54,088 nucleotides of DNA from Mycobacteriaceae bacterium (GTDB taxonomy: Bacteria > Actinomycetota > Actinomycetes > Mycobacteriales > Mycobacteriaceae). A program made the translations under genes and the position numbers. Shown one piece after another: positions 24,957 through 34,523 of the stretch. Below the pieces are notes generated by a model that saw only the letters and a program-made list of their open reading frames with translations, had not been told where the DNA came from and ran no database searches. Each line of letters begins with the position of its first letter. The first letter of the stretch is position 1. The stretch is taken from the NCBI GenBank assembly GCA_019749805.1, contig JAIEPH010000037.1:1-54088 (forward strand), written 5' to 3'.

Positions 24957-27900
24957 GTGACCGATGAAGCCGAGATGCAGGAACGACGTCTGGAGCTGCT
25001 GAGACGGCGCATTGCCGAACGCGGTCTGGGGGCGGCTCCGGCGCGCATCGACCAGCCGGCGATCCGGGCTGGCGAGCGGTACCGATTGTCGATGGGGCAG
25101 CGCCGGATGTGGTTTATGCAGGCGCTAGACGCGGCCGATACGACGTTGAACATCTGCCTCGCCTATCGACTGACCGGGCCGCTTGATCCACAGCGATTCC
25201 GTGAAGCGTTCAACCAGGTTGTCGCCAGGCACGCGATCCTGCGAACAACCTATGGTGTGGACGCGGAAGGGGAGCCGTATCAGGAATTCTGCGACGAAGT
25301 CGAAATTGCTTGGCAAGAGCAGGACCTGAGCGGGCTGTCAGAGCACGAGAGGAGCCCGCGGCTCGAGGCCCTAGCGCAGTGGGAGTTCGGCAGGCCCTTC
25401 GACTTGACCGTCCAGATGCCTATGCGGGTCACGCTGTTGCACTGCGGCGCAGAAGAATTCGTGCTGTTGCTCACTGTGCATCACATCTGCTGGGACGACG
25501 ACTGCTGGGCGCCGTTCTTCGGCGAGCTTAGTGCGGCTTACAACGGCCGCCCGCGAACTGCCCCGGCGCCGCAGTTTGTCGCCGTCGAGGCGTTGAAGCC
25601 TGCGGTTGAGCCCACCAATGCCGACGTCGATTACTGGCGGCGCACGCTGCAGCCGCTGCCCGACCCGCCGGACCTGCCCGGTCCGGCCGCCATGTATCCC
25701 TCGCGCCAGGCGCAGCGTCGCAGCCGCGCGATGCCCGCCGAATTGCTCAGCCGTGTCAAGGAATTCGCTCGGCAACGTTCCGCGACACCGTTCATGGTTT
25801 TGCTGGCTGGGTTCGGCGCGCTGATGCGCCGCTACAGCGGCACATCAGATCTACTGGTGGCGGTTCCGGTGACCGACCGAAAAGCGGCTGCCGAGAATGC
25901 TCTCGGGTACTTCGGAAACACGCTGCTGCTGCGGCTCACGCCCGCAGCGCACCACACCTTCACCTCGTTGGTCGACGAGGTGCGCAAGACGTGCCTCGAC
26001 GGCTTCGCCCATCAATCGGTAGGCATCGATCGGGTGATCCGGGAGGCGAATCCATCTCGGTCCAGCGGCCGGGACGGCAGCTCTGTGGTCCAGCTGGGCT
26101 TCAGCGTGCGAAAGGATGCGAGTGGTTTCACGCTGGACGACGTCGCGACATGTCAACTGGCGTTAGGCGCCAACAGTACACAGGTGCCGCTCGCCCTGGC
26201 GGTGGTGCCCGACGCCGGGATAGTCGAATTCGCCTATCATACCGACCTTTTCGGTATCGAACTGGTCGACCAGATGCTGGGCCACTACCTTCGGTTGCTG
26301 GACCATGCGGTGAGCGAACCCGGACACCGGCTCGCCGCCCTGAACTTGTTCGGGACCGAAGAGCTGCTCACGCAATCGCGCGGTGAGCCTGTCCCGACCT
26401 CCGCCACCACAGTCGTTGCGCTGCTCGACGCCGCGGTCCCCGGACGCGGGGCGACCGCGGTGGTCTCCGATGACACCGAGTTGAGCTACCAGGACCTAAA
26501 TGCCAGAGTTAACCGTCTAGCGCGCTGGATGATTGGGCAGGGGATCGGCACCGAGGACGTTGTCGGTCTGCAGATCGCCGGCTCGGTGGAATTCGTCGTC
26601 GCGATGCTCGCCGTGCTGAAATCCGGTGCGGCGTATGTGCCGATCGACCCCGCATACCCGCTCGAGCGGATCGAGTACATGATCGCCGACAGCGGGCCGC
26701 GTTTGGTCATTGGCACCGAAGATTTCGATGCGGCTGAACGTGCCGCGGCCGAGTTGCCCGACGACGCAGTCAGCGACGCCGACCGGAACCGGCCGCTGCA
26801 CCCAGAAAACCTGGCTTACATCATCTACACCTCCGGCTCCACCGGCCGGCCCAAAGGCGTCGCGGTGTCGCACCGCGCGATTGCCGAGCATCTCGAGGGG
26901 TTCGGCGCGCAGTGGAGCATGACCGCCGAGGACCGGCTGCTGCAGTCTACATCGGTGAGCTTTGATGCATCAGTGGCGGAAATCCTGCTCACGTTGACAT
27001 TGGGGGCCACGCTGGTGGTGCCTAAGCTAACGGGCGCAACAGATTTCAGTTATCTCGCCGAGGTGATCGAGCGGCACAGGGTCACCGTGGTCCAGCTGGT
27101 GCCGTCGGCGCTGCGCTCGGTGCTCGATCTGCCGCCACTACCTCAGTGGCGGCAGCTGCGTCACCTGCCGGTGGGCGGCGAAGCGCTGCCCGGCGAGTTG
27201 ATCGACCGGTTTGCCGGCCACTTTGATGCCGAGCTGCGCAACCACTACGGCCCGACCGAGGCCGTGGTGTGTGCCACGCACATGCCGGTGAAGGGTTCGT
27301 ATGGATCGCGTGTGGTGCCCATCGGTGTGCCGAACTGCAACGTCTTTGCATACGTCTTGGACGACCAGTTGCAGCCGGTACCCGCCGAGGTGGTTGGCGA
27401 GTTGTATCTCGGCGGTGTTCAGCTGGCGCGTGGATATCTGGGCCGGCCGGCGATGACCGCGGAACGATTCGTCGCCGACCCATTCAACCCCGGAATGCGG
27501 TTGTTTCGATCCGGTGATCTGGTTCGGCGCAGCCTCACCGGGGAGTTGGAGTTCGTAGGTCGCGCCGATGAGCAGGTCAAGATCCGCGGCTTCCGAATTG
27601 AACTCGGAGAGGTCGGGTCGGCGATCGCGACGCATGCGGCAGTGCGGCAATGTGTAGTCGTTGTCGAAGAAGCCGACAGCGGACCGAAGTTGGCGGCTTA
27701 CTTGCTATCCGATGCCGAGCTGGATCTCGATGAGATTCAGACGCATGTCGCGTCGCTGCTGCCGAATTACATGGTGCCCAAGTCGTTTGCCGTACTCACC
27801 GAGATTCCGCTGACCCCCGCGGGTAAGCTCGACAAAAGGGCGCTGCCCGCGACAACGCGGATTGCGGCCGGAGGCTACCGGGTGCCGGCGACCACGACGG

Positions 27901-29951
27901 AGCACCGGGTCTGTGAAATCTTCGCTCGCCTGTTCGGCGAGGAACGAGTCGGTGCCGACGACTCGTTCTTCGAGCTGGGTGGTCACTCGTTGCTGGCTGC
28001 GAGGCTGGTTGCGCAGATCCGGGCTGATTTCGGTGTGGACCTGGCCGTGCGTGCGGTGTTCGACACGCCGACACCGGCCGGACTGGCTGCCACACTGGTC
28101 ACCCGATTTCGTGACGAGTTCGATATTGACCTCGATGAGATGGATGCCGAAGGAGACCTTGACGACACCGCTGCCGAGCCGGGCGGCCCGCAACGTCCCG
28201 ACCTGGCCGTGTCGGCACGCCCCGACCAGCTGCCGCTGTCGTACTCGCAGCTGGCCGCATGGTTCCAGTACCGGCTGGAAGGCCCGCACGACGGCTTCAA
28301 CCTGCCACTCGCACTGCATTTTCACGGCCCGCTGGACACCGCGCTGCTGAGCGTGGCGCTCAACGACGTCGTCGCCCGGCACGAGGCGCTGCGGACCCGA
28401 TTCATCGAACACGACGGTGTTCCTTATCAAGTCGTCGCGCCGGAGCTGACGATCGAGCTGGCAATCGAGCCGGTGGCGGCCGATATGGTCGACGCCGCGA
28501 TCGAGAGGTTGCGCCGGGAGGTAATGACACCGGAGACCGCACCGCTGATCCGCGCCACGCTGTTGGCGGTAGACCCGAGCACCCACGTTCTGTTGCTGAA
28601 CGTCCACCACATCGTCAGCGACCACACCTCGCTGGGCATCATCTTCGATGACCTGACGAGCGCCTATCAGGCTCGCCGCGCCGGCTCCTCGCCGCAGTGG
28701 GCGGATTTGCCGGTCCAGTTCGCCGACTACGCGCTGTGGCAACTGAACGCTTTCGACCCGGCCAACGCCTGGGGTCAACAGCAGGTGGCGCATTGGCGTG
28801 CCACACTGGCCGGACTGCCCCAAGAAACCTGCGTCGCCACCGACCACCCGCGTCCACCGGTCATCGGCAAGCGAGGACACAGCGTGCATTTCCCTGTCTC
28901 CTCCGCCCGCCGCGCCAGCCTGGTTCAGCTCGCGGAGGACACCGGCGCCTCTGAATTCATGGTGTATCAAGCCGCGGTCGCGGTGCTGCTTCACAAACTC
29001 GGAGCTGGAACCGAGCTGGCCCTGGGCAGCACGGTTGCATCCCGCGTCGACGCCGCCACCTCGAACCTGGTAGGTCTGTTCGCAAATGTGGTGGTGCTGC
29101 GCAACGACCTGTCGGGCACCCCGAGCCTGCGCACCGTCCTGCGTCGCGGACGCGACACGGTGCTCGACGCAGTGGCGCACCAGGAGCTCCCGATCGAGCG
29201 TCTGGTGGAGGCGATCAACCCGTCCCGGTCGCTGTCCCGGAATCCGTTGTTCCAGCACATGGTCCACTTCCGCGGCCCGGACTGGGGGCTGCAGCCGCGC
29301 GACCTCACAGGTGAAACCAGCGTCGTGCCGCGTCCGATCGATTTCGACATCGCGCTGCTGGACCTGGACATCGGCATGAATGTGACCGCGGCGGGCGGAC
29401 TGGAAGTGCGGGTGGTCGCGAACGCCGATCTGTACGAGGCCGCTACCGTCGGCCTGATCGCCGATGCGCTGCGCGCCGTACTGGATGGATTCGCTGAAAC
29501 GCCTGACCGCCCGATATCAGAACTGACGGTGCTGCCCGACGATCAGTTGACCGCACTGCTGGCACCGGCCATACCGACTGACGCCGGCTCGTCGGGACCG
29601 GCTGTCGCGGGTTCGGCGGAAACCGAACGGATCCTCATCGACCTGCTCGAAGAACTGCTTGAAATCACCGACGTCGAACGCGAGGACAATTTCTTCGCAC
29701 TCGGCGGGGACAGCATCATCTCGATCAAATGGTCGGCCCAAGCCAGCGCACGCGGACTAGTCCTCACCCCGGCCATGGTGTTCGAGCACATGACCATCGC
29801 CGGATTGGCCGCGGCGGTCGACCGGGCCGCCGACACCGAACAAGAGCCGACGGACATGCAGACGAACCAGGACTACACACCCATGAGCGCTTCGGGCCTA
29901 GACGCCGACGCGCTGGCGGCGCTCACCGCGGCCTGGCAGCAACAGCCGTGA
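24957..29951 (+). CDS. mbtE: MbtE-like nonribosomal peptide synthetase (C-A-PCP-C-PCP)
   Basis: 1664 aa from GTG 24957, near the length I recall for M. tuberculosis MbtE. Domains in order: C1 about 35-450 (VHHICWDD, a variant of HHxxxDG with the final Gly changed); A about 480-985 (YTSGSTGRPKG near 624, NHYGPTEAVV, RSGDLVRR, GRADEQVKIRGFRIE); PCP1 with Ser in FELGGHSLLAARL near 1010; C2 about 1080-1520 (NVHHIVSDHTS, again without the final Gly); PCP2 with Ser in GGDSIISIKW near 1585. The second C-PCP pair has no adenylation domain, so its carrier must be loaded from elsewhere, for example the MbtD ketide. Expected to add the first lysine unit. Confidence 0.88.
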   Translation: MTDEAEMQERRLELLRRRIAERGLGAAPARIDQPAIRAGERYRLSMGQRRMWFMQALDAADTTLNICLAYRLTGPLDPQRFREAFNQVVARHAILRTTYGVDAEGEPYQEFCDEVEIAWQEQDLSGLSEHERSPRLEALAQWEFGRPFDLTVQMPMRVTLLHCGAEEFVLLLTVHHICWDDDCWAPFFGELSAAYNGRPRTAPAPQFVAVEALKPAVEPTNADVDYWRRTLQPLPDPPDLPGPAAMYPSRQAQRRSRAMPAELLSRVKEFARQRSATPFMVLLAGFGALMRRYSGTSDLLVAVPVTDRKAAAENALGYFGNTLLLRLTPAAHHTFTSLVDEVRKTCLDGFAHQSVGIDRVIREANPSRSSGRDGSSVVQLGFSVRKDASGFTLDDVATCQLALGANSTQVPLALAVVPDAGIVEFAYHTDLFGIELVDQMLGHYLRLLDHAVSEPGHRLAALNLFGTEELLTQSRGEPVPTSATTVVALLDAAVPGRGATAVVSDDTELSYQDLNARVNRLARWMIGQGIGTEDVVGLQIAGSVEFVVAMLAVLKSGAAYVPIDPAYPLERIEYMIADSGPRLVIGTEDFDAAERAAAELPDDAVSDADRNRPLHPENLAYIIYTSGSTGRPKGVAVSHRAIAEHLEGFGAQWSMTAEDRLLQSTSVSFDASVAEILLTLTLGATLVVPKLTGATDFSYLAEVIERHRVTVVQLVPSALRSVLDLPPLPQWRQLRHLPVGGEALPGELIDRFAGHFDAELRNHYGPTEAVVCATHMPVKGSYGSRVVPIGVPNCNVFAYVLDDQLQPVPAEVVGELYLGGVQLARGYLGRPAMTAERFVADPFNPGMRLFRSGDLVRRSLTGELEFVGRADEQVKIRGFRIELGEVGSAIATHAAVRQCVVVVEEADSGPKLAAYLLSDAELDLDEIQTHVASLLPNYMVPKSFAVLTEIPLTPAGKLDKRALPATTRIAAGGYRVPATTTEHRVCEIFARLFGEERVGADDSFFELGGHSLLAARLVAQIRADFGVDLAVRAVFDTPTPAGLAATLVTRFRDEFDIDLDEMDAEGDLDDTAAEPGGPQRPDLAVSARPDQLPLSYSQLAAWFQYRLEGPHDGFNLPLALHFHGPLDTALLSVALNDVVARHEALRTRFIEHDGVPYQVVAPELTIELAIEPVAADMVDAAIERLRREVMTPETAPLIRATLLAVDPSTHVLLLNVHHIVSDHTSLGIIFDDLTSAYQARRAGSSPQWADLPVQFADYALWQLNAFDPANAWGQQQVAHWRATLAGLPQETCVATDHPRPPVIGKRGHSVHFPVSSARRASLVQLAEDTGASEFMVYQAAVAVLLHKLGAGTELALGSTVASRVDAATSNLVGLFANVVVLRNDLSGTPSLRTVLRRGRDTVLDAVAHQELPIERLVEAINPSRSLSRNPLFQHMVHFRGPDWGLQPRDLTGETSVVPRPIDFDIALLDLDIGMNVTAAGGLEVRVVANADLYEAATVGLIADALRAVLDGFAETPDRPISELTVLPDDQLTALLAPAIPTDAGSSGPAVAGSAETERILIDLLEELLEITDVEREDNFFALGGDSIISIKWSAQASARGLVLTPAMVFEHMTIAGLAAAVDRAADTEQEPTDMQTNQDYTPMSASGLDADALAALTAAWQQQP

Positions 29952-32900
29952 CTGCACAAATCGAGGACGTCCTCGCACTGAGTCCGTTGCAGGAGGGGCT
30001 CTTCGCGCTGCACCGGCTGGCCGAGGACGACGTCGACCTCTACAGCATGCAGTTCATCGTCGACATCGATGGGCCGGTCGACGTGGCCCTGCTGCGCTGC
30101 AGTGCCCAAGCCCTGCTGGACCGCCACTCCAACCTGCGTGCCGCGTTCTGGGATCGCGACGTGCCCATGCCGGTGCAGATCGTGCCGACGCACGCCGACC
30201 TGCCCTGGTCAGAACGAATCGCGGAACCGGAAGAATTCGAGGCGATCGCACAGTCACAACGGCGGCTGCCGTTCGACCTGAGTCGGGGCCCGGCGCTGCG
30301 CGTCGTTCTACTGTCGGTGCCCGGGCAGACTCGCCGCCGGATGATCCTGACCGTCCACCACATCCTGGTCGACGGCTGGTCGCTGGCGGTGTTCTTCGCA
30401 GAGATGCTCGCCGTGTACAGCGCCGGAGGATCGCTGGACGGGTTGGCGCCGGCCCCGCCTTACCGCGATTACATCGTCTGGCTTGCCAAGCAGAACAACG
30501 AGGCCGCCGTTACCAGATGGACCGAGTACCTGAGCGCAGTGTCCGGTCCGCTCATGGTGGCCGAGGCGCCCGTCGCGGCGGGCGCCGGCGTGCCGGAGAC
30601 CGCACGGCTGCTTCTGTCGGCAGCCGACACAGCGCGACTGCGACAGTGGGCCGGCAGCAACGGGTTCACCCTCAACACCGCGGTGCTGTTCGCCTGGGCG
30701 GTGCTGCTCGGCCGGCTCACCGACCGTCGTGATGTCGTTTTCGGCACCGTCGTCTCCGGTCGGCCAGAGCAGCTGCCTGGCGTCGAGAGCATGGTGGGGT
30801 TGTTCATCAACACCGTCCCGGTGGTGCACCAGATAAGCGCCAGCGCGTCGGTACTCGCGCAATGCCTGCGGTTGCAGCAGCAATCATCGGTGATGCGCGA
30901 CATCGGCTACCTCAGCCTGTCGCAGTTGCAGCGCGAGCACGGCCACGGACCGATGTTCGACACGCTGTTCGTGTTCGAGAACGCGCCGATCGGGGACGCC
31001 ATCCGCACCGTTACCGCACCCGACGGAGCTGCCTTCCACCCGATCGAGATGGAGAGCTTGACCCACTACCCGCTGACCGTGGTGTCACATCTGGTCGACG
31101 ACGCGCTCGTCGTGGTGGTCGAGATGATCCGCGGCACGTTGCCACACATGTCACCGGACGACCTCTGCGAACGGTTAGCCGGTCTGCTGCGTCAACTCCC
31201 CGATATCGGCGATGCCGGACCGGACGCGCTCGACGTCCGCACCGCAGCCGAACGCGCAGAAGTTGCGCGGAACATTGTTCCAGTACCGGAGGGCACCGTA
31301 TGGGACGCCTTCGAGCGGCAGGTTGACGCCACGCCGGATGCCTTGGCGCTGAGTACCAGCAGCGGTGAGCGCTACACCTACGCCGAACTCCACGCGCAGG
31401 CGTGCCGACTTGCCGGAGTGCTGGCCGGCCGGGGCATCGGGCCGGAAACGATCGTCGCGCTGGCACTACCGCGTTCCTCACGCACCGTTGTCGCCATCCT
31501 GGCGGTGCTCGGTGCCGGCGGCGCCTACCTCCCGGTCGACATCACGATGCCGGCGACACGCATCGAATCCATGCTGCGCCAAGCCAACCCGGCATTGGTC
31601 ATCACCGAGAACGGCTACTCGCCGCCAGCCGGCGAGTGGAGCACCCTGGTCACTGACGATCCGGTCGACTGTGCCGCAACCTTCCCGGACGTCTGCCGTC
31701 ACGCCGATCACGCCGCGTATGTGATCTTTACCTCCGGTTCGACCGGAGAGCCGAAAGGCGTGATCGGCACCAACGGTGCGCTGTTGAGTTATTTCTCCGA
31801 TCACTGCGATCGTGTCTACCGCGACGCTGTGTCACGGTTAGGCCGGCCGCTGCGCATCGCACACGCGTGGTCATTCGGTTTCGATGCCTCCTGGCAGCCC
31901 CTGGTGGGACTACTCGACGGGCACAGCCTGCACTTGTTCAACGCCGAGGAGATGCGCGACACCGATCAACTGGTGAAAGGCATACTCGCCCATGGGGTCG
32001 ACATGATCGACACGACACCAACAATGTTCGTTCAACTCGCCGCCACCGGGTTGACCGATCACCCCATGACGGTGCTCGCCCTAGGCGGTGAGGCGATTGA
32101 TGGTGGGCTATGGCAGCGGCTAAGTGCGTTGCCGTCGACGGCGGTCTACAACTGCTACGGGCCAACCGAGGCGACGGTCGAAGCCGTGGTGGCCCCCGTC
32201 AAGCAGTACCCGACGCCCACGATCGGGACGCCCAATGCTGGAACGCTGAGTTACGTACTGGATTCGGCGTTTCGAAAAGTGCCCACTGGCGTAGTGGGCG
32301 AGCTGTACTTGTCTGGCGCACAATTGACCCGTGGTTACGTGGGTCGGTCGGGGATGACCTCGGAACGGTTCGTCGCGGACCCATTTCGGCCCGGTCAACG
32401 CATGTACCGCACCGGTGATTTGGTGCGACAGCTGGCGCACGGCGGATACGCCTACGTTGGCCGCGGCGATACCCAGGTGAAAATCCGGGGCTACCGGATC
32501 GAGATCGGTGAGGTCGAAGCCGCGCTGCGCAGTCGGCCCGAGGTGCAGGACGCGGCGGTGTGCGTGGTGTCACGTGCGGGCGGGGTCTGCTTGGTGGGCG
32601 CCGTGGTGTGGGGTGGCGACATCGATGGCGAGCCGACGCGGTTGCGCGCCGCTCTCGCGAAACAGCTTCCCGCATACCTCGTTCCGACCCGCATAGTGTC
32701 GCTGCCCCAACTGCCGGTGAACTCCAACGGCAAGCTGGACGGCCAGGTACTGGAGCGCCTGGCGCTCGAGGCTCTAGCTGTGAGAGGCGATGCCCCGCAG
32801 GCATCCACCGACACCGAGAGATCGCTGTTCGAGGTCTTCGCCGAACAATTCAACGGAGCGGTCCCCGACATCGACGACGACTTCTTCGAGATCGGCATGG

Positions 32901-34414
32901 ACAGCATCGTCGCAATCTCCCTCGTGCACAAGGCGCGTGCGCGTGGCCTCACCGTGAGTCCACGGATGGTATTCACCGCATCGACGATTCGACGGCTCGC
33001 CGCAGCAATCGACACCGCCGCCGAGGCCAGCCCGACCGAAAGTGTCGGCTACGGAGAGGTTTCGCCGCTGCCGATGATGTCCTGGCTGTTCGAGCACGGC
33101 AACTACCGCCGCTTCAGTAATAGCGTGCTGATCCGGTTGCCAGACGACGTCGAACGCTCGTCGATCGAGGTCATGTTGCAGCTGCTCCTCGACGGGCATG
33201 AGTCGCTGCGCGCGATTCTGATGGAAACCACCGAGGGCCCCCGCCTGGTGACCCGAGAACCCGGTGTGGTCCGGGCTGCCGATGTCATCACTGAGGTCGA
33301 CGCGCCGATAGCGGCGGCCGCACGCCAGATTATCGACGAGATCGATCCGGCTGCGGGCGCGATGGTGCGCGCCGCCTGGCTCCGCAGCACTGACCGTCAA
33401 CCGGCGCTGCTGCTGACCATCCACCACTTGGTTGTGGATGTCGTGTCCTGGCAGATCATCCTCACCGAACTCGCTGGGGCGTGGCGTTCTCTTACCGCCG
33501 GCGCAACGCCGACGGCGCTTCCGGAGTTCACCTCCTACCGGCGCTGGTCCCAACTGCTCAGGGAGCGGGCCGCCACACCGGACGTCAGCGATCAGCACGA
33601 TTACTGGGTCGCGCAGGTCCGCGGTCCGGATCCGGCGATAGGTGAGCGGCAGCCGGATCCGACCCGCGACACCTGGTCGACGCTGCAGAAGGCACCCGTT
33701 CTAACTCCCGTCGCCGTCACAGCGCAGATCCTGACCTCTGTCACCCGCGCGGAGGGCGTCCGCGAATTCCTGTTGGCGGCGACCGCGATGACCGTGGCGA
33801 GTTGGCGACGTGAGCGGGCGCAGGATCCGTCGGTCGGCACCCTGATCGCGCTGGACAGTCACGGCCGCGCCGACGCGGTCCTGGGAGCCGACACCACCGG
33901 GACAATTGGCTGGTTCACCAGCGCGTTTCCGGTACGACTGGGCTCCGGTGCGCACGCGGTGGATATTGAGGCAGCCCAGGAAGATTCGAGTAGGGCCAGG
34001 GCGCTGCTCGACTCCGTATCGTCGTACATTGGAGCTATTCCCTACGACGGCCTGGACCACGGTCTGCTGCGTTACGTCAACCGCGTTCCCGAGCTGACGC
34101 AAGCGCCCGAGCCGCAGATCATGTTCAGCTACATGGGCCGGTTGGACCTCAGCGGCGTCACGGATCAACCATGGGCGCTGCTGAGCGAGTTCGAATCCCA
34201 GGCTTTGCCGGTCGACCCCGAACCTGATCTGCCGCTGCGTTTTGCGCTGTACCTGAGTGCATGGATTCGGTCCACGACCGACGGTCCACAACTGATGAGC
34301 ACCTGGCTGTGGAGTGACGCGCTGTTCACAGCGTGCGACATCGACCGGCTAACAGACCTGTGGCAGCGCAGCATCGCCGTACTGACGGCAGCCTTACAGA
34401 CGGATTCGGTGTAA
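29948..34414 (+). CDS. mbtF: MbtF-like nonribosomal peptide synthetase (C-A-PCP-E)
   Basis: 1488 aa from GTG 29948, overlapping the mbtE stop (GTGA). The longer in-frame extension upstream lies within mbtE. Domains: C with LSPLQEGLF at 11-19 and a canonical VHHILVDGWSL near 135; A with FTSGSTGEPKG near 593, FGFDASWQPL, NCYGPTEATV and GDTQVKIRGYRIE; PCP with Ser in FFEIGMDSIVAISL near 980 (Met replaces the usual Gly before DS); and an epimerase-type domain from about 1030 with IHHLVVDVVSW near 1157, LDSHGRAD and FSYMGRLD. This gives the terminal lysine, epimerised or cyclised on release. It follows mbtE directly and shares its iron-regulated transcript. Confidence 0.88.
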   Translation: MTAQIEDVLALSPLQEGLFALHRLAEDDVDLYSMQFIVDIDGPVDVALLRCSAQALLDRHSNLRAAFWDRDVPMPVQIVPTHADLPWSERIAEPEEFEAIAQSQRRLPFDLSRGPALRVVLLSVPGQTRRRMILTVHHILVDGWSLAVFFAEMLAVYSAGGSLDGLAPAPPYRDYIVWLAKQNNEAAVTRWTEYLSAVSGPLMVAEAPVAAGAGVPETARLLLSAADTARLRQWAGSNGFTLNTAVLFAWAVLLGRLTDRRDVVFGTVVSGRPEQLPGVESMVGLFINTVPVVHQISASASVLAQCLRLQQQSSVMRDIGYLSLSQLQREHGHGPMFDTLFVFENAPIGDAIRTVTAPDGAAFHPIEMESLTHYPLTVVSHLVDDALVVVVEMIRGTLPHMSPDDLCERLAGLLRQLPDIGDAGPDALDVRTAAERAEVARNIVPVPEGTVWDAFERQVDATPDALALSTSSGERYTYAELHAQACRLAGVLAGRGIGPETIVALALPRSSRTVVAILAVLGAGGAYLPVDITMPATRIESMLRQANPALVITENGYSPPAGEWSTLVTDDPVDCAATFPDVCRHADHAAYVIFTSGSTGEPKGVIGTNGALLSYFSDHCDRVYRDAVSRLGRPLRIAHAWSFGFDASWQPLVGLLDGHSLHLFNAEEMRDTDQLVKGILAHGVDMIDTTPTMFVQLAATGLTDHPMTVLALGGEAIDGGLWQRLSALPSTAVYNCYGPTEATVEAVVAPVKQYPTPTIGTPNAGTLSYVLDSAFRKVPTGVVGELYLSGAQLTRGYVGRSGMTSERFVADPFRPGQRMYRTGDLVRQLAHGGYAYVGRGDTQVKIRGYRIEIGEVEAALRSRPEVQDAAVCVVSRAGGVCLVGAVVWGGDIDGEPTRLRAALAKQLPAYLVPTRIVSLPQLPVNSNGKLDGQVLERLALEALAVRGDAPQASTDTERSLFEVFAEQFNGAVPDIDDDFFEIGMDSIVAISLVHKARARGLTVSPRMVFTASTIRRLAAAIDTAAEASPTESVGYGEVSPLPMMSWLFEHGNYRRFSNSVLIRLPDDVERSSIEVMLQLLLDGHESLRAILMETTEGPRLVTREPGVVRAADVITEVDAPIAAAARQIIDEIDPAAGAMVRAAWLRSTDRQPALLLTIHHLVVDVVSWQIILTELAGAWRSLTAGATPTALPEFTSYRRWSQLLRERAATPDVSDQHDYWVAQVRGPDPAIGERQPDPTRDTWSTLQKAPVLTPVAVTAQILTSVTRAEGVREFLLAATAMTVASWRRERAQDPSVGTLIALDSHGRADAVLGADTTGTIGWFTSAFPVRLGSGAHAVDIEAAQEDSSRARALLDSVSSYIGAIPYDGLDHGLLRYVNRVPELTQAPEPQIMFSYMGRLDLSGVTDQPWALLSEFESQALPVDPEPDLPLRFALYLSAWIRSTTDGPQLMSTWLWSDALFTACDIDRLTDLWQRSIAVLTAALQTDSV

Positions 34415-34523
34415 CGGCCCGCACAGGAAGGAACAGGACGGGGCACTGGACCATCGGGCGATTCCCCGCATCACTACCTAGGAATTGCACCGCCAACCGG
34501 TGTAGTGGTACTAGTCGAGGGCT

